Shown: positions 1 through 9,483, counted from the first letter of the stretch. The stretch: 64,000 nt of DNA from UBA7359 sp964523895 (GCA_964523895.1 CAZGBJ010000004.1:1-64000), one strand, 5' to 3'. Numbers and translations: made by a program. The notes: generated from the sequence alone by a model not told the origin.

Positions 1-72
1 GATTACGAGACCGCGCGAGAAATTATTTATGGTATGCCTTATTCCGAATGGAAAGAGAAATATCAAAAATAA
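1..72 (+). CDS. DUF1244 family protein, C-terminal fragment
   Basis: The window opens inside a reading frame that ends with a TAA at 70-72. The last 23 residues include an A-R-E-I-I-Y-G-M-P-Y-x-E-W-K stretch. I recognise this as the C-terminal signature of the small DUF1244 proteins of Proteobacteria, which usually run about 90-100 residues and have no known function. Only the tail is visible, so the N-terminal cysteine-containing part and the start cannot be checked. Confidence rests on this one motif. Confidence 0.6.
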   Translation, partial: DYETAREIIYGMPYSEWKEKYQK

Positions 73-182
73 GCAAACTCAGAATGAAAAGGAAAAGTGT
101 AAGGAAGTATTTGGTTTGCTTCAGGTTTAAATACAAATTAATTCAAGGATTTTAAACTATCAATAAAATTGGCAACAAATAG

Positions 183-1001
183 ATGTCTTTAAAATTAATA
201 AAATCCAGTTTACTAGTATTGAAGCAGGATAAAGAGATGTTATTTTATCCATTGTTTAGCTTTATCACCTTACTTGCTTTATGGGCGTCTTTTGCATACA
301 TAACATATACAACTGGTCTAGTGAGTAATGTAATAGATAATGCGGCTGCAGATTCAGGAAATAGTAATCCAGTTTTGATTATTACGTTATTAGTCTTTTA
401 TTTCTGTAATTATTTTGTCATAACATATTTTAATACGGCACTTGTTTCATCGGCATTAATCAGGTTTGAGGGTGGAAACCCAAGCTTGAATGATGGTTTC
501 AAAATTGCTTCCTCCAGAATAAAATATATTCTTGCCTGGTCATTGTTAGCAGCTACTATAAGTTTGACATTGAAAATTATTGAGAAAAGATCCAATTCAG
601 TTCAAGAAATAGTTGCTTCTTTTTTAGGTTTGACATGGGGTGTTTGTAGTTATTTGGTAATTCCTTTTTTTATTAAAGAACAGCTTTATCCAATATCGGC
701 GCTTAAAAAATCCGCGCAATTGATTAATCGAACATGGAGTGCCGCTCTAGTGGCAGAAATAGGTTTGGGCTTTTTAGGATTTCTATTGTTTTTACTTGGA
801 TTCAGTATTTTATGGTTATTTCCCAAAGGAGAGTTTTATGTTTATGTCTTTCCCACTATGGTTGGGTATTGGTCAATATTATGGCTTATATCTTCTGCTC
901 TTAGCGGAATAGTTGTAGCGGGGGTATATACATATGGTGTTACAAGCAAGGTGCCACACGGTTTTGCTGAAGATAATTTATTAGAAGCTTTTCATAAATA
1001 A
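183..1001 (+). CDS. DUF6159-like integral membrane protein
   Basis: A 272-residue polytopic membrane protein. The N-terminal S-L-K-x-x-K-x-S-x-x-x-L-K-x-D-K-E-x-L-x-x-P motif followed by several hydrophobic segments (about residues 22-45, 65-90, 115-130, 140-165, 190-212, 225-250) resembles the DUF6159 family of bacterial membrane proteins. No enzymatic motif is visible and its function is unknown. The ATG at 183 is preceded by only a weak purine stretch. It converges on the TraB-like gene with 7 bases between stop codons, so the two cannot share a transcript. The 110-base gap upstream separates it from the DUF1244 gene. Confidence 0.6.
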   Translation: MSLKLIKSSLLVLKQDKEMLFYPLFSFITLLALWASFAYITYTTGLVSNVIDNAAADSGNSNPVLIITLLVFYFCNYFVITYFNTALVSSALIRFEGGNPSLNDGFKIASSRIKYILAWSLLAATISLTLKIIEKRSNSVQEIVASFLGLTWGVCSYLVIPFFIKEQLYPISALKKSAQLINRTWSAALVAEIGLGFLGFLLFLLGFSILWLFPKGEFYVYVFPTMVGYWSILWLISSALSGIVVAGVYTYGVTSKVPHGFAEDNLLEAFHK

Positions 1002-1008
1002 AAAGATA

Positions 1009-1974
1009 TCAATAAACAATGGTTAGAGTATAGCCGCGTTTTTCAAGTTCACTTAATAGACCTTTTTTATCAGCCAAGTGTGAAGCGCCGACGGCGACAA
1101 ATACATTTCCTGTTTTAAATTCATTTTCTATTGTTTCCAGCATTCTAGTATTTCGGTCATACAATATTCGTTGCATGAAGCGTTCGAATACAGCTTCATC
1201 GTAATGCGGCTGATTATTGAATTCGACCATGCCCTGCAAATCGCGATTGAGATATAAATTAACCAGTATTTTTGTATCTTTAATTATCTGTTCGTGATTG
1301 CAGATAGTGTCTTTCAAGATAATGATTTGGTCTTCCATAGCTAGACCATCGAGCGCGGAAAGTATTTCTTCCATCGTTTCCAGAGACTTAATTTGAAGCA
1401 TGCCTTGTTGTGCGGTATGAAATAAATTACTTTCAAGAGTAGGTGCTCTAACGGGTTTTGGCCTGCCAATTAGACTGAATGCAGCCCAGGGTTTGACGAA
1501 ATTAGCGTGCTCTTGTGCTACACCATAGTCTTGAATCTTGATTGTTAAGGCTTGCAGTAGCTCCGGTTCTAATAAGGTATCAAGGCGTTGTTTATCTTTA
1601 AAATACATCATGTTTAAAAAAGCCTGATTTGCCGCTTCATCAGGAATGGTTTCCATTAGTAGTGTTTTACTTTTTACCAGAGCCAATCGTACTTGTGGCG
1701 GGATTTCACTGACGGTGTAATCTTGAGAATGCATGGTGCCAAATAAATAATTGGTTTTTCCAGTTGGACTTTCAATTTTCCAGAGTAAACCCGTTTTAAA
1801 ACGAGTATTTTCAATTTGGGACTTTTTATTATCCGGCTTTGTAAAAACAGACCTGAATTCTTTACATGTGTCAGATAATGGTTGTTCAAGACGATCATCA
1901 GCTAGTGTCGAAATAGAATTTAGCAACAGACAAAGCAGACAAAACCTGAAAATAACTATATTATTCATGAACAT
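1009..1974 (-). CDS. TraB/GumN family protein, secreted
   Basis: A 321-residue protein with an N-terminal signal peptide (hydrophobic residues about 6-25, ending L-A-D). The mature part begins the TraB/PrgY/GumN fold with L-L-W-K-I-E-S-P-x-G-K-x-x-Y-L-F-G-T-M-H-S, the typical G-T-x-H motif near residue 80. It ends with an F-V-A-V-G-A-S-H-L motif, the second conserved histidine region. Related to the TIKI metalloprotease fold, these proteins are presumed periplasmic hydrolases, but no bacterial substrate is settled. It stands alone on the minus strand between plus-strand genes. The start could be the second methionine, one residue apart. Confidence 0.75.
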   Translation of the reverse strand: MFMNNIVIFRFCLLCLLLNSISTLADDRLEQPLSDTCKEFRSVFTKPDNKKSQIENTRFKTGLLWKIESPTGKTNYLFGTMHSQDYTVSEIPPQVRLALVKSKTLLMETIPDEAANQAFLNMMYFKDKQRLDTLLEPELLQALTIKIQDYGVAQEHANFVKPWAAFSLIGRPKPVRAPTLESNLFHTAQQGMLQIKSLETMEEILSALDGLAMEDQIIILKDTICNHEQIIKDTKILVNLYLNRDLQGMVEFNNQPHYDEAVFERFMQRILYDRNTRMLETIENEFKTGNVFVAVGASHLADKKGLLSELEKRGYTLTIVY

Positions 1975-2048
1975 AAAAATAGTAGGTGGCTAAAAAGCTG
2001 CTTTTTCGTACAACTGCAGGATGCAGTTAGATAATAATTATTTGTCAT

Positions 2049-3542
2049 ATGTCTTATTTATTTACTCAACGACTCAGGTATGTAGCTTGCTGTGCCATTA
2101 TATCGCTACTCTTCTTATCAATGCAGGGTTGTGTTAAACATAGTTATAAAGAAGAGCCAATCAATAGCAGAAATGTATTAAATGAAATCAATTCATGGAA
2201 TATTGACAATCCTGATTTGAATCAGTTTCTTCAAGCAAATGGCATTTCTGCTGAACAATTGAATGGCAATGTCTTTTCAATAGAGCGATTGTATTTAACA
2301 AGCTTGTATTACGATCCTGAAATGCAAGTCGCATACAAGAAATGGAAAAAAGCGCAAATTGCTGTTGAACATACTGATTACAGAATTAATCCAGAATTTT
2401 CACTTCCGTTCGAACATCATAGTGATACTTCATCAGGACAATCAGAATGGACAATTGGCGCAGTACTTAGTTTTATCTATGAACGAAAGGGAAAACGTGA
2501 TGCCAGATATGCAAGAGCAAAGGTTGATTTATTAAATGCAAAACTAGCGATAACAAAACTGGCATTTGAACAACATGGACAACTTGAAGACCATTATCAT
2601 GCTTATATTGTGACAAAAACAAAAATCATTGAGATAGAGAATGAAATTAACGTTTTAAATAATTTATTAGAACAATTAGAGAGAAAATTTGAATTAGGTG
2701 CTGTAAGTCAATTTGAACTCAGCACCATACAGCTTGAATTACAGCAACGTTCATTTCAATTAACACTTCAAGAAAATATTTTGCAGAAGAATAAAGATGA
2801 ATTGTTGGCCAAGTCCAACCTTGCTTATTCTGAATATGGTTCAATCGATATTGAATATATTCACCCCTTATCCTTAGCCAGGGAGCTTTATCAGCGGCCA
2901 GAACTAATAAAAGCTGATATTGCTAATTTACAATTAGCGTTGTTAGATAATCATTTGGATATGGCAATGATGTTAAATGACTATGCCCAAGCTGAAGCAG
3001 AGTTAAGACTAGAGATTGAAAAACAATACCCCGATATCGTGTTATCACCTGGATTTATTTTTGATCAATCAGATAATATTTGGACATTAGGAACATCATG
3101 GGTTTTGCCGTTGTTTAAAAATACAAAACAAAATTTAAAAATTCTTAAAGCGCTTGAAGATAGAAAAATAAGACAGGGTGAAGTAGTCGTTTTACAGAAA
3201 AAACTGTTAAGTTCATTATTTATGAAGCATAAGTCTATATTGAGGCATAAAAATACACTGGATGTTAGTGATGCGATCATTGCATCAATAGAAAAACGGG
3301 CGAATGAAATAAATACTCAAATAGAAATTGGGGGAACCGATAGTGTGACTCTATTAAGAAATAGAATGGAGTTTTATAAAGCGAAACAAGCGCAAATAGA
3401 AATTTATAATGACGCAATTGATGCTATGCATGAAATAGAGCACTTATTGCAAACGCCGCACTTTGGTTCAGAGATAAATAAAATAATTTCATCATGGCTA
3501 AATCATATACAAGAGAAAGAAACTTATGAATCTGTTAATTAA
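2049..3542 (+). CDS. TolC-family outer-membrane efflux protein
   Basis: A 497-residue outer-membrane factor of tripartite efflux. The N terminus has a hydrophobic export signal followed by Cys28 in an L-S-M-Q-G-C context, which may be a weak lipobox. The rest is the long alpha-helical barrel typical of TolC proteins, with repeated coiled-coil heptads (residues about 170-265 and 300-480) and the usual A-x-x-x-L-x-x-A-E-x-x-L patterns. It overlaps the adaptor gene by 17 bases, so translation is coupled. With the downstream adaptor and RND pump it would form one export system spanning both membranes. The closest substrate guess is a metal ion, from the pump's sequence. Confidence 0.8.
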   Translation: MSYLFTQRLRYVACCAIISLLFLSMQGCVKHSYKEEPINSRNVLNEINSWNIDNPDLNQFLQANGISAEQLNGNVFSIERLYLTSLYYDPEMQVAYKKWKKAQIAVEHTDYRINPEFSLPFEHHSDTSSGQSEWTIGAVLSFIYERKGKRDARYARAKVDLLNAKLAITKLAFEQHGQLEDHYHAYIVTKTKIIEIENEINVLNNLLEQLERKFELGAVSQFELSTIQLELQQRSFQLTLQENILQKNKDELLAKSNLAYSEYGSIDIEYIHPLSLARELYQRPELIKADIANLQLALLDNHLDMAMMLNDYAQAEAELRLEIEKQYPDIVLSPGFIFDQSDNIWTLGTSWVLPLFKNTKQNLKILKALEDRKIRQGEVVVLQKKLLSSLFMKHKSILRHKNTLDVSDAIIASIEKRANEINTQIEIGGTDSVTLLRNRMEFYKAKQAQIEIYNDAIDAMHEIEHLLQTPHFGSEINKIISSWLNHIQEKETYESVN

Positions 3543-4608
3543 ACCTTTTTTGGTTTTAATCGTTTTTTGTTTAGCTGTTTTTTTATTTTTTCAGTTTTTC
3601 AGTGTAGACGGCGGCATTGCTAATGCTTTGCTTGAAAATAATACTGAACATGTTGAAGAAGACGAAGAAGAAAATGAAAATAAAGTTGTTGTTATAGACG
3701 GGTATAAAGCTATTCAACTTGATGAAGAAACCGTTCTTGCGGCAGGTGTTATCTCTGAGCAAGTGGAGCACATGTCTTTAAGCATGGAAACAATAGCTTA
3801 CGCGGAAGTGATAAATATTGAACCATTAGTTTCTTTAAAGACCGAGTATGAAGCTGCTTTGGCTGAGCAAAATGTGCTAATTAATGATTTACATAATCAT
3901 AATAAAATCATGCAGCGTGCTGAGGCTTTGTATAAAGCCAAAAGTCTTTCTGCACGTGATTTAGATAAAAGTCGCGCTGATCGAAATCTTAAGTCCTCAC
4001 AGTTAAGTGCAATAAATACAAATTTGGACAGTATTAAATATAAAGTTAAGTCTGTATGGGGGAGTTCGCTAGCCGGTTATTTATTAGATGAAAATAAACG
4101 TTCTAATTTTGACTTATTAACATCAAATAAAATTAAACTTATTTTATTGTCAATGCAAAAAAATAAATCATTAGATCATAAGCAACAAAAAGTGTTTGTA
4201 AGTCATATTAATGAACGAGGCACAGCAACAGAGCTAACGTATCTAGACCAGGCTAATCATGTAAATAATCCTTTGTATGGCGAGAGTTATCTTTATTTAC
4301 TTGAATCAGAAAAAATAAGAACAGGGATGAAGTTGTTTGCATGGGTTGATGAAGATGTTGAAGATGTTAAAGGTTTGTTTATTCCGGAAAGCGCTGTTAT
4401 TTGGTATGCCAATGAAGCATGGGTTTATATAAAACAAGGCGAAGCACTTTTTTTACGTAAACCGTTAGCTAATGCCATAAAAATTAACAAAGGGTGGTTG
4501 CTGGAAGATGAATATCTTATAAATGATAATTTAGTAGTAACTTCTGGTGGACAAACTTTGTTATCGGAAGAGTTTAAGTGGGCGATACCCGATGAAGATG
4601 ATGACTAA
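3526..4608 (+). CDS. Periplasmic adaptor (membrane fusion) protein of RND efflux
   Basis: A 360-residue protein with an N-terminal hydrophobic anchor (residues about 6-25) and a strongly acidic linker (E-H-V-E-E-D-E-E-E-N-E-N) before the folded part. Residues about 100-165 form an alpha-helical hairpin with L-Y-x-A-K-S-L-S-A-R-D-L-D-K, as in HlyD/CusB-type adaptors. The C-terminal part has the beta-domain pattern ending in a V-V-x-S-G-G-Q-x-L-L motif. It would bridge the TolC-type protein and the RND pump. The 5' end overlaps the tolC-like gene. Downstream, 394 bases of repeats separate it from its pump gene, which is unusual for this operon type. Confidence 0.75.
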   Translation: MNLLIKPFLVLIVFCLAVFLFFQFFSVDGGIANALLENNTEHVEEDEEENENKVVVIDGYKAIQLDEETVLAAGVISEQVEHMSLSMETIAYAEVINIEPLVSLKTEYEAALAEQNVLINDLHNHNKIMQRAEALYKAKSLSARDLDKSRADRNLKSSQLSAINTNLDSIKYKVKSVWGSSLAGYLLDENKRSNFDLLTSNKIKLILLSMQKNKSLDHKQQKVFVSHINERGTATELTYLDQANHVNNPLYGESYLYLLESEKIRTGMKLFAWVDEDVEDVKGLFIPESAVIWYANEAWVYIKQGEALFLRKPLANAIKINKGWLLEDEYLINDNLVVTSGGQTLLSEEFKWAIPDEDDD

Positions 4609-4751
4609 AAAAATACTTATTATGGAACTGCGCAGACATATTGCTTCGTTGTTCCTTAACTCAACACTCGCCTATCTTAATGATATGTCTCGCGTTTCGT
4701 TGCGGGACGCCTCGCACTATATCTTGCTCGCTTTCCATAATATGTGTTTTT
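4608..4751. repeat. Long imperfect hairpin element
   Basis: This block begins at the adaptor stop codon. Its two ends are inverted copies: TATTATGGAA near 4617-4626 pairs with TTCCATAATA at 4732-4741, and adjacent bases extend the match. The inner arms can also be aligned with each other, so the whole block folds as one long stem with mismatches. It is more GC-rich and CTCG/CGCC-rich than its surroundings. Layout and size match the block at 38105-38248, although the end sequences differ. No coding function is evident. Confidence 0.55.
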
Positions 4752-4771
4752 ACCCTTCGTTTCGTGAAGCA

Positions 4772-4972
4772 CACTCTGAATCGAATGGCACTTACTTAAG
4801 GACGAACGCTATGAAATATGCCTGTAACCACCTATTCTTCGTCTTTCTGGCGAAAGCCAGAATCCAGTCGATTCCAACGAGTCCGCTTTGCGGACACTTT
4901 TATTTACTGGATGCTGGTATACACCAGCATGACAGCATTTTTCCTTAAGTAAGTGCCATTCCACTCTGAATC
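4772..4972. mobile_element. MITE-like element with 11-bp direct repeats
   Basis: A 179-bp core (4783-4961) has perfect 19-bp terminal inverted repeats: GAATGGCACTTACTTAAGG at 4783-4801 and its reverse complement at 4943-4961. The 11-bp sequence CACTCTGAATC sits immediately outside both ends (4772-4782 and 4962-4972), as expected of a target-site duplication. The interior has two further hairpins. TTCTGG-CGAAAG-CCAGAA lies at 4845-4862, and a palindrome over ATGCTGGTATACACCAGCAT lies at 4914-4933. There is no transposase, so this is a non-autonomous element moved in trans. An 11-bp duplication would suit IS4-like families, but that is inference. Confidence 0.8.
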
Positions 4973-5002
4973 CTTTTTAACTTCTGCTCGAATTCATTAA
5001 TT

Positions 5003-8000
5003 ATGCTTGCGGCTTTAGTCAGATTTGCTATTAACTTTCGTGGTGTAGTGATTGCCTTTGCAACACTGTTAATGATTTATAGTGTCTATCGTTTGTCGCG
5101 TGCTGGTCTGGATATCTTTCCGGAATTTTCTCCCAACTTAATTGTTGTTCAAACAGAAGCGCCCGGTTATTCAACTGAGCAGGTTGAAATCCTCGTGACG
5201 CGACCGATTGAGACGGCCTTATCGGGCTTAATTGGTATTGATCATGTCCGTTCTGAATCTATTCAAGGTTTGTCCATCGTCAATATTTATTTTGATGAAG
5301 AGACGGATATCTATCGTAATCGACAATTAGTTTCGGAAAGACTCGCTGGTCTAACTAATTTATTACCGGAAGGTGTTGGGCCAGCAGTGCCTGTACCAAT
5401 GGCATCATCGTCGGCGACAATTTTAACGATGGGCGTGACATCATCGAGCAAGAGTTTGATGGAATTACGTAGTGTTGTCGATTGGAATCTTGTTCCTACT
5501 ATATTAAGTGTTCCCGGTGTTGCTGATGTCAATGTTTTCGGAGGAGAAGTAAAACAGTTACAGATTCAGATAGATGAAAACAAGTTAAGGGAATACGACC
5601 TGGGTATTAATGAAATATCGGAAGCTGCAAAAAAAGCAACTGGTATTTTTGGTGCAGGCTTTATTGAAAATAATAATCAGCGCTTAACACTAAGTGTCAC
5701 TGGCTTACCTGAACAAAAAGATGAGTTGGAACGCGTTGTTGTTAAACATATTGATGGGATCAGTATTACGCTTGGTGATGTGGCAAATATTGCTTACGGT
5801 GCTGAACCTGCGTTTGGTAAAGGATCAGTGATGGGTGAGGAGGGTGTTGTATTGATGGTAATTGGTCAATATGGCGCGAATACCTTAAATGTTTCCAATG
5901 CTGTGGAAGACTCTATACAGGGCCTTGATAAAATATTTGCCGAAAATGATATTAAATTGCATCCTACTTTGTTTAGACCGGCAAATTATATAGAACGTTC
6001 AGTTAGTAGTATTACCGGTCATCTTCTTGTTGGTGGTTTGTTTGTCATAATTGTGCTCGCCGTATTCTTATTTAACTTCAGAACGGCATTTATTTCTGTG
6101 ATGGCAATCCCCTTATCTTTATTAACTGCAATATTGATATTGTTGGAGATGGGCGTGAATCTGAATATTATGGTTATTGGTGGTTTAGCCATTGCCTTAG
6201 GTGAAGTAGTTGATGATGCCATCATTGATACTGAGAATATTTTTAGACGTTTACGACAAAATAAATTAATAGATAACCCTCTGCCGATGAAAGAGGTTGT
6301 TTATAACGCATCAATGGAAGTACGTGGCTCTGTTGTTTATGCCAGCTTTATTGTGGCACTGGTTTTTGTGCCACTATTACATCTTAGCGGTATTACAGGA
6401 AGACTGTTTGAACCATTAGGTATGGCTTACATATTATCGATTATGATGTCTTTGCTAGTCGCGTTAACAGTTACACCGGCGCTTTGTTATATTTTTTTAG
6501 CAAAAGATGAATTGAAAAATATTGAACCGCCCCTGATTAAATTATTACAACCACTTTATACAAAAACATTAATTTTAATATCTCAAGCTCCTTATTTGAT
6601 CTTGTGCTCAACAATACTTTTTTGTTTAGCAGGACTTTCTATTTTGCCTGGAGTCGGCGGTCAATTTATTCCTAATCTTCGTGAAGGACATTACATTGTC
6701 CATACTTCCAGTATTTCTGGAACATCATTATCGGAATCTGTACGTGTGACTAATCAAGTAACAAAGTTGTTTCTCGATATTCCGGGAGTGACTTCAGTTT
6801 CTGTTTGGTCGGGAAGGGCAGAACGTGGAGCCGATACGTTTGGTAGCCATTACAGTGAATTCGAAGTTGATTTAGAGGGTAGTTTAACTGGTTCAGAACA
6901 ACAGCAAGTATTAGATGAGATTCGTGACACATTAGACGATTTTCCAGGATTACGGTTTGAGGCACATAATTTTTTATCAGAGAGAATTCATGAAACCATT
7001 TCAGGCTATACAACACCTGTTGTTGTGAATATTTACGGCAATGATCTAAATGCACTCGATAGAAAAGCAACAGAAGTAGCGGAGGTAATGAAAACGGTTG
7101 AAGGTGCCAGTGGTGTATTGGTGCAATCCTCATCAGAAACACCTTTATTACAGGTTGCATTAAAATTAGAAAAACTTAAAGAATACGGATTAGCACCACT
7201 GGACATAGTTGACAGTTTAAAAACAGCATTTGAAGGTTTGTCAGTTGCAAAATATCAGGAAGAAAATCGTATTTTCGATGTAACGGTTATTTTAGCTGAA
7301 GAGAAGCGGCAAGTAATTGAAGATGTGCGACAGTTACCTATCAAAACGGCAGCTGGATTATTATTGCCACTGCATGAGTTTGCTGACATAAGGCAGCAAA
7401 GTGGGCGCTATAATATTTTGCATCAAAATGGACAACGTTTACAAAGTATTACAAGCAGCGTGGTCGGTCGTGACATTGTTGGCTTTATGGAAGAACTAGA
7501 GAGTACGGTTCTTGATAAAGTTGAATTCAATGCGGAATTTTATCCTGAGTTTACTGGCGCAGCTATTGAACAAGCAAAAGCGAAAGAAGAATTACTTATT
7601 TTATCTTTATTAGTAATGGCCGTTGTTATGATGTTGGTTTATATTGCCATTGGCAGTTTTCGGAATGTCATATTGATGTTGATCAATTTACCTTTTGCAT
7701 TAGTAGGTGGTGTGATAGCGGTATTAATTACTGGTGGCAGTTTGTCGGTTGGTTCCCTGGTTGGTTTTGTCACGCTTTTTGGTATTACCATACGTAATTC
7801 AATTATGTTGACGTCGCATTACCAATATCTGGTTCAACAAGAAGGTTTACCATGGAATCTGGATGTTGCTATTCAGGGTGCACAAGAGAGATTGCCTTCA
7901 ATATTAATGACGGCTTTAGTCACAGCGTTAGCTATGTTACCTATTGCAATAGACAGCGATAACCCGGGCAGAGAAATAATGGGGCCGATGGCAGCGATTA

Positions 8001-8089
8001 TTATTGGTGGATTGGCCTCTTCAACTATTCTGAACTTATTAATTATGCCAACGATTATGCTTAAATTTGGCAAATTTAATAAAACATAA
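5003..8089 (+). CDS. RND efflux pump, heavy-metal (CzcA/CusA)-like
   Basis: A 1028-residue inner-membrane proton-driven pump of normal RND length. It has the N-terminal A-G-L-D-I-F-P-E-F-S-P motif, two large periplasmic loops and two sets of transmembrane helices. Transmembrane helix 4 carries G-E-V-V-D-D-A-I-I-D-T-E-N, keeping the adjacent aspartates of the proton relay. The sequence is closest in pattern to CzcA/CusA-type (HME) pumps. With the TolC-like protein and adaptor upstream it would export a cation or small toxic compound from the periplasm. The ATG at 5003 has a poor Shine-Dalgarno. Separation from the adaptor gene by two repeat elements may weaken or re-route its expression. Confidence 0.85.
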   Translation: MLAALVRFAINFRGVVIAFATLLMIYSVYRLSRAGLDIFPEFSPNLIVVQTEAPGYSTEQVEILVTRPIETALSGLIGIDHVRSESIQGLSIVNIYFDEETDIYRNRQLVSERLAGLTNLLPEGVGPAVPVPMASSSATILTMGVTSSSKSLMELRSVVDWNLVPTILSVPGVADVNVFGGEVKQLQIQIDENKLREYDLGINEISEAAKKATGIFGAGFIENNNQRLTLSVTGLPEQKDELERVVVKHIDGISITLGDVANIAYGAEPAFGKGSVMGEEGVVLMVIGQYGANTLNVSNAVEDSIQGLDKIFAENDIKLHPTLFRPANYIERSVSSITGHLLVGGLFVIIVLAVFLFNFRTAFISVMAIPLSLLTAILILLEMGVNLNIMVIGGLAIALGEVVDDAIIDTENIFRRLRQNKLIDNPLPMKEVVYNASMEVRGSVVYASFIVALVFVPLLHLSGITGRLFEPLGMAYILSIMMSLLVALTVTPALCYIFLAKDELKNIEPPLIKLLQPLYTKTLILISQAPYLILCSTILFCLAGLSILPGVGGQFIPNLREGHYIVHTSSISGTSLSESVRVTNQVTKLFLDIPGVTSVSVWSGRAERGADTFGSHYSEFEVDLEGSLTGSEQQQVLDEIRDTLDDFPGLRFEAHNFLSERIHETISGYTTPVVVNIYGNDLNALDRKATEVAEVMKTVEGASGVLVQSSSETPLLQVALKLEKLKEYGLAPLDIVDSLKTAFEGLSVAKYQEENRIFDVTVILAEEKRQVIEDVRQLPIKTAAGLLLPLHEFADIRQQSGRYNILHQNGQRLQSITSSVVGRDIVGFMEELESTVLDKVEFNAEFYPEFTGAAIEQAKAKEELLILSLLVMAVVMMLVYIAIGSFRNVILMLINLPFALVGGVIAVLITGGSLSVGSLVGFVTLFGITIRNSIMLTSHYQYLVQQEGLPWNLDVAIQGAQERLPSILMTALVTALAMLPIAIDSDNPGREIMGPMAAIIIGGLASSTILNLLIMPTIMLKFGKFNKT

Positions 8090-8221
8090 AAAGTCTTGAT
8101 TAATTTATTGGATTTTAGCCTTATTTAAGAGTTAACTAGATTTTTAGCCTATAATTTGTTGAATTAAAAGTATTTTTTAAATAAACTTCATCCACTTTCT
8201 TAAGAGTAGTCCGACTAAGTA

Positions 8222-9472
8222 ATGAAAATATTAATAATTGATGATTCCAGTGATTTCAGGGCCTTACTGCGTCTGTATTTAAATAAAGAGCTGAAAAACG
8301 TCGAAATTATTGAGTACGATTTTGATAATTTAGGAAAGCCCGCTGATAATTTTGATTGGTCAGACTATGACATTCTGTTTCTGGATTATAAGTTAGGACC
8401 AAAAGAAGACGGTCTGCAATGGCTAAAAGAATTTAGAGATAAGCCTGGTTTCCCCCCGACGATTGTTCTTACTGCTGAAGGTGATGAGTATATTGCTGTT
8501 AAGTCGATTAAGTTAGGTGCAGCGGATTACATAAACAAGGTTGATATTAAGCCTAAGCGCATTGCTGAAATGGTTGATGAGGCAATTGAATTTTCCAAGC
8601 GTTCAAATACCGAGCAAGAAGAAGATATTAATGACGCAACCCAGCTTATCAAAAAAGTACATAAAGAAGATGTGGTGCCAGGTACTGGACTTGATATTGG
8701 TTATAAGTTTGTTCGAATGATAGGCGAAGGCGCCATGTCTAAAGTTTATCTGGCTGAACGGGTTGCAGATAAAACAACCGTAGTATTAAAAGTACTTGAT
8801 TTAACTCGTGTGAAAGAGCCAAAGCTTATTCAACGATTTATACAAGAAGCAAATCTTATAGCTGAATTAAATTCTCCTTTCGTAGTATCAATTTATGAGC
8901 ATGGTCTTACTGAAGAGTATGGTTATATAGCGATGGAATTTTTTTCACGCGGCGATTTAAAACAACGCGCTGAATTAGGCTTAAATCATGAAATAGCGGT
9001 TATCTATGCGACACACATTGCTTATGGTCTAGAACAAATTCACTCAATCAATGTAGTACATAGAGATCTTAAACCGGCAAACTTGATGTTTCGAGGTGAT
9101 GATAGTCTTGCGCTGGCTGATTTTGGTATTTCTAAAAAAATAGATGAAGTTAATGATATTACAACCCTGGGGCAAATATTGGGAACGCCTCATTACATGA
9201 GTCCTGAACAAGGAGAAGGGCAAAGTGTTGATACACGCACTGATCTTTATAGTTTAGGCGTATTGTTTTATGAATTACTTACTGGAGATAAACCATTCAG
9301 TGCCGCTACTCCTGCAGCTCTAATCTACCAACACGTTCATGCTCCTATTCCAAGATTACCAAGTGCTTTGAAACAATACCAGGATAGCATTGATTCACTT
9401 TTAGCAAAAAAACCAGATGACCGCATACAAACAGCGCGTGAATTAATTACTATTCTTGAGTCGTTTCAATAA
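8222..9472 (+). CDS. Response-regulator receiver fused to Ser/Thr protein kinase
   Basis: A 416-residue cytoplasmic fusion. Residues 1-125 form a CheY-like receiver with the acidic pair D7/D8, phospho-acceptor D55 (in F-L-D-Y-K) and K106. After a charged linker, residues about 160-416 form a Hanks-type kinase: glycine loop G-E-G-A-M-S-K-V (168-175), catalytic K190, alpha-C glutamate near 209, H-R-D-L-K-P-A-N (280-287), D-F-G (300-302) and G-T-P-H-Y-M-S-P-E. All catalytic residues are present, so it should be active. Phosphorylation of the receiver probably gates the kinase, though this is inference. No histidine kinase is adjacent. It stands alone between the RND genes and the TonB operon. 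Confidence 0.88.
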   Translation: MKILIIDDSSDFRALLRLYLNKELKNVEIIEYDFDNLGKPADNFDWSDYDILFLDYKLGPKEDGLQWLKEFRDKPGFPPTIVLTAEGDEYIAVKSIKLGAADYINKVDIKPKRIAEMVDEAIEFSKRSNTEQEEDINDATQLIKKVHKEDVVPGTGLDIGYKFVRMIGEGAMSKVYLAERVADKTTVVLKVLDLTRVKEPKLIQRFIQEANLIAELNSPFVVSIYEHGLTEEYGYIAMEFFSRGDLKQRAELGLNHEIAVIYATHIAYGLEQIHSINVVHRDLKPANLMFRGDDSLALADFGISKKIDEVNDITTLGQILGTPHYMSPEQGEGQSVDTRTDLYSLGVLFYELLTGDKPFSAATPAALIYQHVHAPIPRLPSALKQYQDSIDSLLAKKPDDRIQTARELITILESFQ

Positions 9473-9483
9473 CAACTAATCAA

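Noticed and set aside
4547..4948. Open frame of 133 codons overlapping adaptor end and repeats
   Set aside because: It spans the adaptor tail in another frame, the long hairpin and most of the MITE; no ribosome site and composition follows the repeats.
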